A stretch of DNA of 64,000 nucleotides, taken from Sulfitobacter sp. F26169L (GTDB lineage: Bacteria; Pseudomonadota; Alphaproteobacteria; Rhodobacterales; Rhodobacteraceae). Position 1 is the stretch's first letter; the number at the start of each line of letters is the position of its first letter. Shown here one piece after another: positions 52,746 to 61,665 of the stretch. The stretch covers positions 1-64,000 of the forward strand of contig NZ_JAPMLP010000012.1 in NCBI RefSeq assembly GCF_026410285.1. Direction: 5' to 3'. Below the pieces are notes generated by a model that searched no databases, was not told where the DNA came from, and was given only the letters and a program-made list of their open reading frames with translations. The translations under genes were made by a program, and so were the position numbers.

Positions 52746-53075
52746 ATGACCATCAGCTTTCCGCGCCCGCGCGACGATGAACCTTTCGCTTGGGGCCTGT
52801 CCGGCAGCCAGCCCGTCGAAATCTGGGAGCGGTTCTCCCCCGCCTATGAGGCTCAGCTGGAGCGCCTGGTGATCGCGCTCAAATCGCTCGGCTTCTCTCC
52901 CGCAGTTGGCGGGGCGGGGTCGGAAGACGGGGAATACGTCAGGGCTGAACACACCTCAACAAGTCGCATTACATTTTTCTACCATCTGGAAGATCCTGCC
53001 GATGCAAAATTCATCGACACGCTGGACGATGTCGCATTGCGGCATTGGATAACGCGCGAAACCGCCGGAATGTAG
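52746..53075 (+). CDS. Uncharacterised small protein (109 aa)
   Basis: Not recognised. Soluble, acidic, with a compact mixed composition: FAWGLSGSQPVEIWERFSPAYEAQLERLVIALKSLGF suggests an amphipathic helix at about 15-50, followed by a beta-rich part (ITFFYHLEDPADAKFIDTLDD). No signal peptide or Cys. It begins 40 bases after the glutaredoxin-MauE gene in the same direction and ends before a small stem-loop at 53090. Confidence 0.7.
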   Translation: MTISFPRPRDDEPFAWGLSGSQPVEIWERFSPAYEAQLERLVIALKSLGFSPAVGGAGSEDGEYVRAEHTSTSRITFFYHLEDPADAKFIDTLDDVALRHWITRETAGM

Positions 53076-53089
53076 ATGCAGCATCCGAA

Positions 53090-53102
53090 CCCGTTGCACG
53101 GG
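53090..53102 (+). terminator. Small stem-loop between convergent genes
   Basis: CCCGT at 53090-53094 and ACGGG at 53098-53102 form a five-pair stem with a three-base loop, followed by CTTTG. Weak, but placed 14 bases after the 52746 stop and before a convergent gene, so it may end the glutaredoxin-MauE transcript. Confidence 0.35.
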
Positions 53103-53129
53103 CTTTGAATGAAACATTGTGATCCGCTG

Positions 53130-53972
53130 CTACCAGTGCGCTGTTGCCTGCATCGCGACGGGGCCACCGGATCGGGCGGTCCACAGTTTCATTTCCTCTC
53201 CTTCACGGGTGGCGTTGACAGAGAAATCCGCATCGTCAAACAGCGGTGACAGGCTGCGGAACGCAAAGGTTTGCGGCGCTGCGCCGTGTTGATCGGCGGC
53301 GGTCTGACACAGCAGGGTTGCCTGCATCGGGCCGTGTACGATCAATCCAGGGTATCCCTCAACCTGCGTGGCATAGGGTTTGTCATAGTGGATGCGGTGG
53401 CCATTGAATGTCATCGCGGAGTAGCGAAACAGCAGAGGCGCATCCGGTGTGATCATGCGGCTGTAAGTACCTGCGGGTGCGGGTGTCTGGGGTGTTTGGG
53501 CGGCAGAGGCATCGGCGGAGGGAGCATCACGGTACACGATATCCTGCCGCTCGCTTACCGCGGCGCGGCCATCGCTGGTGATCTCATGTTCAACCGTGAC
53601 AAAACACAGCGGCCCCGTGCGGCCCTGTTTCAGCACCACGTCCGTGATCGTGGAATGACGCTGTACCAAATCGCCGACGCGGATATCACCATGGAAACGG
53701 AACGCACCGCCCGCCCACATCCGGCGCGGCAGCGGTACGGGCGGCAAAAACCCGCCCCGCGCGGGGTGACCATCGGGGCCAAGCTCGCTTGCGGTCGTGA
53801 TGGGGGCCGTCAGGCAGAAGTGGATCAGCAGCGGCGCGACATCACCTGCGGCCGGGGCGCCCTCACGGTCAAAAGTCGCGTTGAACTGGCGGGCCAGTGT
53901 GGGCGAAAGTGTTTCCTCGTCTGTCTGGGTGTTGCCAATCCACTGGCGCAGGTGGTCGATATCAACGTCCAT
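53130..53972 (-). CDS. MaoC/HTD2-type hydratase (mesaconyl-C4-CoA hydratase-like)
   Basis: A 280-aa protein with an N-terminal degenerate and C-terminal active hotdog domain. LLFRYSAMTFNGHRIHYDKPYA (Asn190, His192, His195, Asp197) is the signature of the HTD2/mesaconyl-C4-CoA hydratase group, followed by GYPGLIVHGPMQATLL. It is the third gene of a minus-strand ACAD/CoA-transferase/hydratase unit, the same three functions as in 3742-8013. Substrate probably an unsaturated short dicarboxyl- or branched-CoA (inference). Confidence 0.9.
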   Translation of the reverse strand: MDVDIDHLRQWIGNTQTDEETLSPTLARQFNATFDREGAPAAGDVAPLLIHFCLTAPITTASELGPDGHPARGGFLPPVPLPRRMWAGGAFRFHGDIRVGDLVQRHSTITDVVLKQGRTGPLCFVTVEHEITSDGRAAVSERQDIVYRDAPSADASAAQTPQTPAPAGTYSRMITPDAPLLFRYSAMTFNGHRIHYDKPYATQVEGYPGLIVHGPMQATLLCQTAADQHGAAPQTFAFRSLSPLFDDADFSVNATREGEEMKLWTARSGGPVAMQATAHW

Positions 53973-53974
53973 AG

Positions 53975-55069
53975 TTACCCCTCCAACGGGTTCAAGGCAG
54001 GCACCGCGCCATAGCTGCGGGTTTCATCCGCAAAGATCGCGGCAGGGGCGGGAAAGGATACAGGGCCATTGGGGCTGTCCACAGTGATGCGGCGCAGATG
54101 GGCGTGGCCCGACAACCCCGCCATATCGTTGACCGAGGCCAGCGCGATGTTTGCATCGGCAAGCAGCGCAATCGCCTCTGCCGCGTCATAGGTGGCAAAG
54201 GCGGCGGCAACGATGGCGTCTGTCTGATCGCGGTTTTTCACCCGCGCCACATTGGTGGCAAAGCGCGGATCGCTGGCCAGCGCGGCATCGTTCAGGAAAT
54301 CATTGCACAGCTTCACCCATTCGCGATCACTCTGGATCGAGATCAGGACAGGCGCGCCCGATTTTGGCTGGAACACACCATAGGGCGCAATTGAGGGGTG
54401 CGCGAGGCCCACGCGTTTGGGCGTATTGCCGCCCTCGTGGTTCAGCAGCGGCACTGTCAGCCAGTCGGCCATGACGTCAAACATCGACACCGATATCTGC
54501 GCGCCCTGCCCCGTGATGCCACGTCTGATCAACGCTTCCAGAATCGCGGCATGTGCGGTGGCGCCGGTGGCGATATCCACAATAGATACGCCTACGCGCG
54601 CCGGTTCTGACGGGCCGCCGGTGATCGAACATAAACCGCTCTCTGCCTGAATCAGCAAATCATAAGCCTTGCGCCCGGCCAGCGGGCCGTCTTCGCCGTA
54701 GCCCGAGATGGAACAGGTAATCAGGCGCGGAAAATCCGCGCGCAGCCGTGCGGGATCAAACCCGAGCCGCGCCAGTGATCCCGGTTTCAGGTTCTGGATC
54801 AGCACATCGGCATCCGCCAGCAGACCAGCCAGCGCCGCCTTGCCTTCGCCGGATACCAGATCAAGCGTGACGCTTTCCTTGCCACGGTTAAGCCAGACAA
54901 AATAGCTCGACTGGCCAGCGGCGACATCGTCATACCCGCGTGCAAAATCGCCCTCGGGGCGTTCGATCTTGACCACATGTGCGCCCGCATCCGCCAGCCG
55001 CGATGACGCAAACGGTGCGGCAACGGCCTGTTCGATCGCGACAACCTTCAAACCCTCAAGCGGCAGCAT
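53975..55069 (-). CDS. Class III (CaiB/BaiF) CoA-transferase
   Basis: A 364-aa family III CoA-transferase. LEGLKVVAIEQAVAAPFASSRLADAGAHVVKIERPEGDFARGYD is the CoA-binding N-terminus; catalytic Asp137 is in RKAYDLLIQAESG. Start overlaps the ACAD stop by one base (TGATG) and its stop lies two bases before the hydratase start. Related in pattern to transferases for succinate, mesaconate or citramalate. No racemase-type His at the AMACR position, so a transferase is favoured. Confidence 0.92.
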   Translation of the reverse strand: MLPLEGLKVVAIEQAVAAPFASSRLADAGAHVVKIERPEGDFARGYDDVAAGQSSYFVWLNRGKESVTLDLVSGEGKAALAGLLADADVLIQNLKPGSLARLGFDPARLRADFPRLITCSISGYGEDGPLAGRKAYDLLIQAESGLCSITGGPSEPARVGVSIVDIATGATAHAAILEALIRRGITGQGAQISVSMFDVMADWLTVPLLNHEGGNTPKRVGLAHPSIAPYGVFQPKSGAPVLISIQSDREWVKLCNDFLNDAALASDPRFATNVARVKNRDQTDAIVAAAFATYDAAEAIALLADANIALASVNDMAGLSGHAHLRRITVDSPNGPVSFPAPAAIFADETRSYGAVPALNPLEG

Positions 55070-56229
55070 CAGAACGACCTCGGCATACCAAGGATGTGTT
55101 CGGACACATAAGACAGGATCAGATTGGTCGAGATCGGGGCCACCTGATACAGACGCGTTTCGCGGAACTTGCGTTCAACATCGTATTCATTGGCAAACCC
55201 GAAACCGCCGTGGAACTGGATACAGGCATTTGCCGCTTCCCAACTGGCTTTGGCGGCGAGGTATTTCGCCATATTCGCTTCGGCACCGCAGGGCTTGCCC
55301 GCATCATAAAGCGCGCAAGCCTTGTAGCGCATCAGGTTGGCTGCTTCGACCTCGATGAACGCTTCGGCGATGGGGAACTGCACCCCCTGATTTTGTCCGA
55401 TGGGGCGGCCGAACACTTCACGCTCGCTGACGTATTTTGTCACCCTGTCGGTGAACCAGTAACCATCCCCGATACATTCAGCCGCAATCAACGCGCGTTC
55501 CGCGTTCAGCCCCGTCAGAATGTATTTGAACCCCTGCCCCTCTTCGCCGATCAGGTTTTCTTCGGGGATTTCGAGGTTGTCAAAAAACAGCTCGTTGGTT
55601 TCGTGGTTGACCATGTTGGGTATCGGCTTCACTTCCATCCCGCTTTTCATCGCCTCTTTGATATCCACAAGGAAGATCGACAAACCTTCGGATTTCTTTT
55701 TCACATCGGCCAGCGGTGTGGTGCGTGCCAGCAGGATCATCAGATCGGAATGTTGCACACGGCTGATCCAGACCTTCTGGCCGTTGATGACGTATTTATC
55801 ACCCTTCTTGATCGCGGTGGTTTTGATTTTCGTCGTATCAGTGCCTGTTGTAGGCTCTGTTACGCCCATGGATTGCAGCCGCAATTCGCCACTGGCCAGC
55901 TTTGGCAAAATCCGCTGGCGCTGCTCCTCTGATCCGTGGCGGACCAACGTGTTCATATTGTACATCTGCCCGTGACACGCACCCGAGTTGCCGCCCGCGC
56001 GGTTGATCTCTTCCATGATCACACTCGCCTCGATCAGCCCCAGATCGGAGCCGCCGTATTGTTCGGGGATCAGCGCGCCCATCCAACCCTCACGGGTCAG
56101 CGCCTCGACGAATGCTTCGGGATAGACGCGGTCGGCATCCACCTTGCGGTGATATTCGTCGGGGAACTGGGCGCACAGGGCGCGCACGCCATCGCGAATG
56201 TCTTGGTAATCATCGGAAAGGAAATTCAT
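55069..56229 (-). CDS. Acyl-CoA dehydrogenase
   Basis: A 386-aa ACAD close to the one at 4996 (shared patterns: TEPTTGTDTTKIKT, NGQKVWISRVQHSDLMILLARTTPL, FGRPIGQNQGVQFP, HGGFGFANEYDVERKFRE). The C-terminus reads APISTNLILSYVSEHILGMPRSF, again without the YEGT glutamate. Start chosen at ATG 56229; earlier in-frame codons have no better ribosome site. It opens the ACAD/CoA-transferase/hydratase unit, a second copy of the module at 3742-8013. Confidence 0.92.
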   Translation of the reverse strand: MNFLSDDYQDIRDGVRALCAQFPDEYHRKVDADRVYPEAFVEALTREGWMGALIPEQYGGSDLGLIEASVIMEEINRAGGNSGACHGQMYNMNTLVRHGSEEQRQRILPKLASGELRLQSMGVTEPTTGTDTTKIKTTAIKKGDKYVINGQKVWISRVQHSDLMILLARTTPLADVKKKSEGLSIFLVDIKEAMKSGMEVKPIPNMVNHETNELFFDNLEIPEENLIGEEGQGFKYILTGLNAERALIAAECIGDGYWFTDRVTKYVSEREVFGRPIGQNQGVQFPIAEAFIEVEAANLMRYKACALYDAGKPCGAEANMAKYLAAKASWEAANACIQFHGGFGFANEYDVERKFRETRLYQVAPISTNLILSYVSEHILGMPRSF

Positions 56230-56318
56230 GGCACGGCTCGCATTCGGGCTGTTGAGGTTGCGCACAGAGCTACCCCGTGGCGGTGCATTGCGCAAATACA
56301 TGTTTCGCGCAGGCACAT

Positions 56319-56972
56319 TCAGGCAGGGCGGAACACACGTACCGACATCGGCTGTGCGAGGGTCCAGCCACCGTCAACAGGGCGCGCATGATCCTCGAAC
56401 GACTGGCGCAGCGCGTCCCGTTGCGCAGCGATTTCGGGCGCGCGCGCTGGATCGACCGATATAAGCACATCGCAGAAGCGGTCAAAGCCGGCGTATCTGT
56501 CTGCGCGCGCGTAATCATAGGCCGTGATCTGAACCAGCGCGGTTGTGCGGTCCATCGCTTCCTGCGCGGCGGCGCGGATAACGGTTTCGTCATCCACCAC
56601 GGCAATCACCTGCGATAGCGCGCCTGTGGCTTGCGGCTCTATCACCACCAACAACGCCCCGGGGCGCAGCACGCGCGCGGCTTCGCGCAGGGCCGCATCC
56701 ATCGCCCCGACGGGAACATGGTGCAGGGCATTCACACAGATCGCCGCATCAAAGCTGTTGTCGGGATAGGGCATTTTCTGCGCAGGAGCGGCATCAATCG
56801 GCAGGCCTGTATCTGTTGCCACCGGATCAATCCCGCGCCACTGCGCGCCTGCCTGCGTCAGCGGCCCGTGCAGCGCCCCTTTGCCGCAGCCGATATCCAG
56901 CAGCGCCTTGCCCTCCAGCGGCGAAAGCTCGGCCATGATGACCTGTAGCGCGTTTCGGGTTGGTTCCGGCAT
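56319..56972 (-). CDS. Class I SAM-dependent methyltransferase
   Basis: A 217-aa methyltransferase of the UbiE/Methyltransf_11 type. Motif I LLDIGCGKGALHGPL (about 24-38) binds SAM; PYPDNSFDAAICVNALHHV is motif II/post I and EAARVLRPGALLVVIEP motif III. Substrate unknown. It lies between the ACAD unit (90 bases downstream) and the LysR gene (27 bases upstream), same strand as both, so it may be co-transcribed with LysR. Confidence 0.9.
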   Translation of the reverse strand: MPEPTRNALQVIMAELSPLEGKALLDIGCGKGALHGPLTQAGAQWRGIDPVATDTGLPIDAAPAQKMPYPDNSFDAAICVNALHHVPVGAMDAALREAARVLRPGALLVVIEPQATGALSQVIAVVDDETVIRAAAQEAMDRTTALVQITAYDYARADRYAGFDRFCDVLISVDPARAPEIAAQRDALRQSFEDHARPVDGGWTLAQPMSVRVFRPA

Positions 56973-56999
56973 TTGCGAACTCCTGTTACGGTCCGGTGT

Positions 57000-57875
57000 T
57001 TACAGCCTGCGCATCACGTCGAAAATACCGCTTGTTATGGCGCAATCCTCTGCGCGCTTGACCCAGAGCAACACAATATCCGCTGCCGCCTGCGGTGTGT
57101 CAATCGGCACCGTCACCAGCGGCTGGCCATCATAGCTGTATCCGGCCGGCGGGTTGGAATAACTGATGCCCACCCCTGCCCCGTGCGCCGCAAGCGAGCG
57201 CATCATTTCCAGCGAAGCCGTGGTATGGGCCACCGTCGGGCTGATGTTAAGACGGTCGAACAACGTGCGGATATACCCCTGTGAAAGCTCCTCTGCTGAC
57301 AGGATCAGGGGCTGGTCGGTCAACTGGTGCAGCCCGACCGCCGGCAGCGCCGCAAGGGGGTTGTCCGCCGCCACGAAAGCCACGGGCGCAACCTGTTTGA
57401 TCTGTTGTCGGGCAAAGCGGTCATCAAATCCGATGTCATAGGAAATCGCCAGATCGATCCGCCCTTCCACCAGATCACCGGACAGGGCGGAAAACCGCCC
57501 CTCGACGCCTTGAAAGTCGGTGTCGGGAAAACGGGCGCGCGTTGCCGCCAGCACCTTGGGCAGATACCACGGCGCGATGTCCTCGAAACAGCCCAGCACA
57601 AACGGGCGCGCCAGATTTGCCGACTCCTCAATTGCGCGCGCATCCCGCAACAGGGCGCGGATTTGCGCCACAATGCGGTAACCGAACGGCGTGAGATCTA
57701 TTGCGCTGCCTTTGCCGCGATTGAAGATCAGACGGCCCAGCCGCGCCTCTGCCCGCGTGATCGCAACAGAAAGCGAAGGCTGCGAGACATGCAGCGCCAG
57801 CGCCGCCCTGGTCAGGCTTTTGGCATCTGCAACGGCAAGGATATACTGATACTGGCGCAGGGAAAGGTATAACAT
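57000..57875 (-). CDS. LysR-family transcriptional regulator
   Basis: A 291-aa LysR protein. N-terminal HTH: LSLRQYQYILAVADAKSLTRAALALHVSQPSLSVAITRAEARLG (residues 4-47), then a periplasmic-binding-protein-like effector domain. ATG 57875 gives the standard LysR N-terminus; an upstream ATG at 57902 adds nine residues but lies within the 18-bp palindrome that is probably its operator. Divergent from the dioxygenase gene at 57958, which it likely controls. Confidence 0.91.
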   Translation of the reverse strand: MLYLSLRQYQYILAVADAKSLTRAALALHVSQPSLSVAITRAEARLGRLIFNRGKGSAIDLTPFGYRIVAQIRALLRDARAIEESANLARPFVLGCFEDIAPWYLPKVLAATRARFPDTDFQGVEGRFSALSGDLVEGRIDLAISYDIGFDDRFARQQIKQVAPVAFVAADNPLAALPAVGLHQLTDQPLILSAEELSQGYIRTLFDRLNISPTVAHTTASLEMMRSLAAHGAGVGISYSNPPAGYSYDGQPLVTVPIDTPQAAADIVLLWVKRAEDCAITSGIFDVMRRL

Positions 57876-57887
57876 CAGACTAACTAT

Positions 57888-57905
57888 ATAATGAATATTC
57901 ATTAT
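57888..57905. promoter_or_regulatory. 18-bp perfect palindrome in the LysR/dioxygenase gap
   Basis: Arms ATAATGAAT and ATTCATTAT meet without spacer. It includes the T-n11-A type spacing used by LysR proteins. A consensus TATAAT lies at 57913-57918 on plus, 40 bases before the dioxygenase start, so the palindrome sits in the -35 region of that promoter. GGGAGAG before ATG 57958 is its ribosome site. Confidence 0.65.
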
Positions 57906-57957
57906 TGGTAACTATAATTCATTTTGCATAAGCTGCCCTCGAAATGGGAGAGAGTTT

Positions 57958-58764
57958 ATGCACGCACTGGTAACACAAGACGATATCGATACATTCCAGC
58001 GGGATGGTGTTGTTCTGATCAAGGGATTGTTCAAATCCCACGTAGATACAATCCGCGCCGGGATCGAACGCAACATGACCGAGCCTGGACCATACGCCGC
58101 CGAAAACCTCAAAGAGGGCGAAGGCGGGCGGTTCTTTGACGACTATTGCAACTGGACCCGTATTTCCGAATTCGAAGACGTGATCCGCAATTCACCCGCC
58201 GCCGAAGTGGCCGCCGATCTGATGGGATCTGACCGCGTGCAGGTGTTTCACGATCATGTTCTGGTAAAAGAGCCGGGCACATCAAAGGCCACGCCATGGC
58301 ATCAGGACGGGCCGTACTACTTTGTCGATGGTATTCAGAATGTCAGCTTCTGGTCACCGATGGACCCGGTGAAGGGCAACAGCCTGCGCTGTGTGGCCGG
58401 AAGCCATGCATGGGAAAAGCCGGTGCTGCCCACCCGCTGGCTGGCCGAGACCAGCTTTTACCCCGATGAAGATGCCTACATGCCCGTGCCCGACCCTGAT
58501 GCGGAAGGCATGGACATCAAGGAGTGGGAAATGGAGCCGGGCGATGCGGTGGCGTTCAACTATGGCACGCTGCACGGCGCGCGCGGCAACACCACCACAT
58601 CGCGCAGGCGCGCGTTTTCGCTGCGGTTGCTGGGCGATGATGCCCGCTACGTCGAGCGCCCCGGCCCCACATCACCGCCCTTTCCGGGCCATGCCATGAA
58701 GCCGGGCCAGACCCTGCGCGAAGACTGGTTTCCGACAATCTTCGATCGCAAGAAACCCGCCTGA
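57958..58764 (+). CDS. Phytanoyl-CoA dioxygenase (PhyH)-family Fe(II)/2-oxoglutarate oxygenase
   Basis: A 268-aa jelly-roll dioxygenase. The iron triad is visible: His115 and Asp117 in TPWHQDGPYYF, and distal His206 in GTLHGARGN; an arginine in SRRRAFSLR would bind 2-oxoglutarate. Family members hydroxylate phytanoyl-CoA, ectoine, phosphonates or other small molecules. No CoA-specific feature stands out, so the substrate is open. Divergent LysR control suggests induction by that substrate. Confidence 0.92.
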   Translation: MHALVTQDDIDTFQRDGVVLIKGLFKSHVDTIRAGIERNMTEPGPYAAENLKEGEGGRFFDDYCNWTRISEFEDVIRNSPAAEVAADLMGSDRVQVFHDHVLVKEPGTSKATPWHQDGPYYFVDGIQNVSFWSPMDPVKGNSLRCVAGSHAWEKPVLPTRWLAETSFYPDEDAYMPVPDPDAEGMDIKEWEMEPGDAVAFNYGTLHGARGNTTTSRRRAFSLRLLGDDARYVERPGPTSPPFPGHAMKPGQTLREDWFPTIFDRKKPA

Positions 58765-58856
58765 GCCATCATTGGCGCGCGGGGTGGCCACTCTGCCCTG
58801 CGCATCACGGTTGCAATTCATCGGCCCTTCTTGAAGCGGTGCGCGTAACCGCCTAG

Positions 58857-59624
58857 ATGAAAGGGATGAATACGCCCCTCCCCTCCCGACAAATTGTCCT
58901 GCGCGGTGCCCATAACGTCCGTGATCTGGGCGGCTATCTGACTGCGCAAGGCACACCCGTGCCGATGCGGCGCTTTTTGCGCGGCGATTGCCTGCACCGC
59001 CTTGACGATGGCGAGCCCGAGCGCCTGCATTTCGAAGGATTGCGCATGGTGGTCGATTTGCGCACCGCGCGAGAGGTCCGCGATGCCCCCAGCCGCCTGG
59101 CGCGCCAGCGTGGTGTCGAGTGGGTGAACCTGCCGCTGTTTGATGCCCTGTCCCCCGCTGCACTGGCCGAGGTCGAGGTGCCCGAGGGCCATCCGCTGCT
59201 GGCGATGTATATCACCGCAATCGAAACGCGCGGCGCCGCGATCCGGACAATCCTCAGCCGGATTTCTACAGTGCGCGACGGGGCCGTTCTGTTCAACTGT
59301 ACCGCAGGCAAAGACCGCACCGGCATTATCGCCGCACTGTTGCTGGGTCTTGCAGGCGTATCACACACGGATATCATTTCAGATTACGCGCTGACCGAGC
59401 AGTTCATCCCGGAACTGGTCAGCGAATTCCTCAGCCGTTCCCGCGCGAATGGTGGCGATGTAGAGGCTTACGCTGCCCTGCTGGAAAGCCCCGCCAGCGC
59501 CATGGCCGGAATGATGGAGCATCTGGATGCGCAATACGGATCTGTAATGGGGTATCTCGATCATATCGAGATACCGACCGATGTGCTGTCACGCTTGCAG
59601 GTCCGCTTGGGCGTTACGGGCTAA
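58857..59624 (+). CDS. Tyrosine-protein-phosphatase-family protein
   Basis: A 255-aa phosphatase of the Y_phosphatase3 group. The CX5R loop is FNCTAGKDRTG with Cys148 and Arg154; NVRDLGGY and RGDCLHRL near the N-terminus are the usual opening elements. These bacterial enzymes act on phosphotyrosine, lipids or unknown phosphoesters. Start ATG 58857 or 58866 (both in frame). Follows the dioxygenase by 92 bases on the same strand and ends three bases from a convergent gene. Confidence 0.9.
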   Translation: MKGMNTPLPSRQIVLRGAHNVRDLGGYLTAQGTPVPMRRFLRGDCLHRLDDGEPERLHFEGLRMVVDLRTAREVRDAPSRLARQRGVEWVNLPLFDALSPAALAEVEVPEGHPLLAMYITAIETRGAAIRTILSRISTVRDGAVLFNCTAGKDRTGIIAALLLGLAGVSHTDIISDYALTEQFIPELVSEFLSRSRANGGDVEAYAALLESPASAMAGMMEHLDAQYGSVMGYLDHIEIPTDVLSRLQVRLGVTG

Positions 59625-59627
59625 CCG

Positions 59628-60452
59628 CTAGACAATGACGCGGTGTTCACGCTGGCCGCGTGCCTGCGTCGGGATGGCAAATGTCTTGCCCTCGTCCGGC
59701 CCGTCCAGCCCCGTCGCTGCCGAAGTGATGAAAAGCACGCTTAGGTCCGCGCCGCCGAATGCCGGACAGCTTGCCTGTTTCGCCGCCACGCTGACCGCGC
59801 CCATAAACTGCCCGTCAGGACCATAGCGCGCAACGCGCGCCGCCCCCCATTGCGCAACCCACAGGCAACCATCGGTATCGACAACCGCACCGTCAGGGTT
59901 CAGCCCTTCGGCCTTGGTATCAATGAAAACCTGCCCGGCACCCTTTGGCCAGCCTTCACCATCCAGCTCCACCCGCATAATCTGGCGGGTGAACGTATCG
60001 GTGTAATGGGCAAAGCGTTTGTCGGGCGTAAAGCAGATGGCGTTTGCCACGGTCAGTCCCGAGAACAATGTCTCGACGGTGCCGCGATAATAGCGATGGA
60101 TCGCACCTGCAAATTTTTCATGGTCTTTCCCCATCGACCCGATCCAGAATCCGCCAAACGGATCGGCGCGCCCGTCATTAGACCGCGTCACGGGGTTATT
60201 TGCTTCCAGTGGCGCGATGTGTTTCTGCGCACCCGTTTCCAGATGATAGGTGAACAACCGGGTTTCGGATGCGATCAACAGATGATCATGGTCGATCCAT
60301 CCGGCAGCAGACACGCATTCATCAAACTGGCGCACGGCGCCTTCGCCGTGCAAGCGTCTACCCAAGACATCAAACCAGAAAAGGGATTGGCGTTCGGGAT
60401 GCCAAAGCGGACCTTCACCAAGCTGGCATTGCGTGTGGTCGAAAACGCTCAT
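59628..60452 (-). CDS. SMP-30/gluconolactonase-family lactonase
   Basis: A 274-aa six-bladed beta-propeller lactonase. Metal site residues: Glu13 in LGEGPLWHP, the Asn of SNDGRADPFGGFWIGSM and the Asp/Asn of LNPDGAVVD. It hydrolyses aldonolactones. The start overlaps the kinase-like gene upstream by ATGA; lactonase plus 2-keto-3-deoxy-sugar-acid kinase are successive-pathway enzymes of De Ley-Doudoroff sugar oxidation. The dehydratase and aldolase are not in the window. Confidence 0.92.
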   Translation of the reverse strand: MSVFDHTQCQLGEGPLWHPERQSLFWFDVLGRRLHGEGAVRQFDECVSAAGWIDHDHLLIASETRLFTYHLETGAQKHIAPLEANNPVTRSNDGRADPFGGFWIGSMGKDHEKFAGAIHRYYRGTVETLFSGLTVANAICFTPDKRFAHYTDTFTRQIMRVELDGEGWPKGAGQVFIDTKAEGLNPDGAVVDTDGCLWVAQWGAARVARYGPDGQFMGAVSVAAKQASCPAFGGADLSVLFITSAATGLDGPDEGKTFAIPTQARGQREHRVIV

Positions 60453-61306
60453 GCGCCCGAGTCCCTCAGGGCGGTAAATGCGGCCTGTAGCCCACGCGCT
60501 GTCACTTCATCGACATCACATCGCGCCGCGCGAACCCCCTGCCCTTCCAGTGCAGCAGCGTAATGCCCCATCAGTGCGCCCGACCCGATCAAAGCCAGGT
60601 TCTGGCCCAGCCAATACGGGCGGGCTGCGGCCAGCTCCATTCCGATCATCATGCCGGACAGTCGCGCGCGGGCTACACCGGCGGGCTGGTCCGCCAACAC
60701 CGATCCTGCGTGCAGGGAAAACAACGCACCCGCCACCCGCTCGGGGCGCGACATCGCATCTGACACGGCAACATCAAATGCATCCCCGTCCCAATCCTGC
60801 CCTGCAAGGATTGTGCGCAAGCTCGACTGCTCCGACAGCAGGGAGAGGATCTCACCGCTCATAAATGTTTGAAAACTGACCACTTCGCCCGCGCTGATAT
60901 GCACCCATTTGCTATGACGGTCCGGGAGACACAACACACCGTCCCAATCGGGATGCGCGTCAATGAAACCTGCAACAGGCAAGGTGCGGGTGTACAACAG
61001 ATCGGCAGGGTGCTGGCGCGACAGACCGGGCAGATGATACAGCGCGATACGCAGATCACCGCCGTGAACCCGTACAGCGCGCGCCGCATCAAGCGGGGGC
61101 GCAGGCACAGCGACGTGATTTTCACGGTCGGCCCCACAAACCAACACAGGCACAACCGCGCCCGTTTTCAAATACGGTTCGATCATCGAGAGCAAGGCCG
61201 GTTCAAACGGGTCCGATGCCGCTGCCTCCAACGCGGTCGTCTGCCCATCCCCATGCACCCAAATGCGCAAGAATTGCGCCCCGCAACTTACACCGATCCA
61301 CATCAT
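60449..61306 (-). CDS. 2-dehydro-3-deoxygalactonokinase family protein (DgoK-like), divergent
   Basis: A 285-aa protein of the DgoK family (ASKHA kinase fold), which phosphorylates 2-keto-3-deoxygalactonate. LCLPDRHSKWVHISAGEVVSFQTFMSGEILSLLSE is the characteristic block, normally LPGTHSKWV. The N-terminal phosphate loop, usually DWGTTxxR, is altered to SCGAQFLRIWV and the aspartate is missing, and the upstream GEETQ region is not evident. It may be weak or regulatory. It is coupled to the lactonase gene. Confidence 0.82.
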   Translation of the reverse strand: MMWIGVSCGAQFLRIWVHGDGQTTALEAAASDPFEPALLSMIEPYLKTGAVVPVLVCGADRENHVAVPAPPLDAARAVRVHGGDLRIALYHLPGLSRQHPADLLYTRTLPVAGFIDAHPDWDGVLCLPDRHSKWVHISAGEVVSFQTFMSGEILSLLSEQSSLRTILAGQDWDGDAFDVAVSDAMSRPERVAGALFSLHAGSVLADQPAGVARARLSGMMIGMELAAARPYWLGQNLALIGSGALMGHYAAALEGQGVRAARCDVDEVTARGLQAAFTALRDSGA

Positions 61307-61665
61307 ATATTACCCGTCCGGCAGGCATCGACCCCGCCCAAGTTTACCATCATTTTCACAGCTTGGACCGATGCAGCGGGCAAACGCAACACCCCAAGAG
61401 CGCACCTTGTGGTTACCCTTTCTTAACCAAATCCCACCCTACTGGCAGCGTGACCGGCCCAAGGCGGCGCACGCCCGTCATACTTATAACAGGCCTTTGT
61501 GAGATTAGTCATTGCATTTGGAGCGTTTCGTGACCTAATAGACGGACTAAGAGGGGTTACACCCTCCAAGAGGCAGACCGCTGTGCGATGACCGGGAAGA
61601 AAATTCGGCACAACAGCGTTTAGGTGAAACCGATCAGGGAGGCGCAGTACATCATCCAGACCCCA

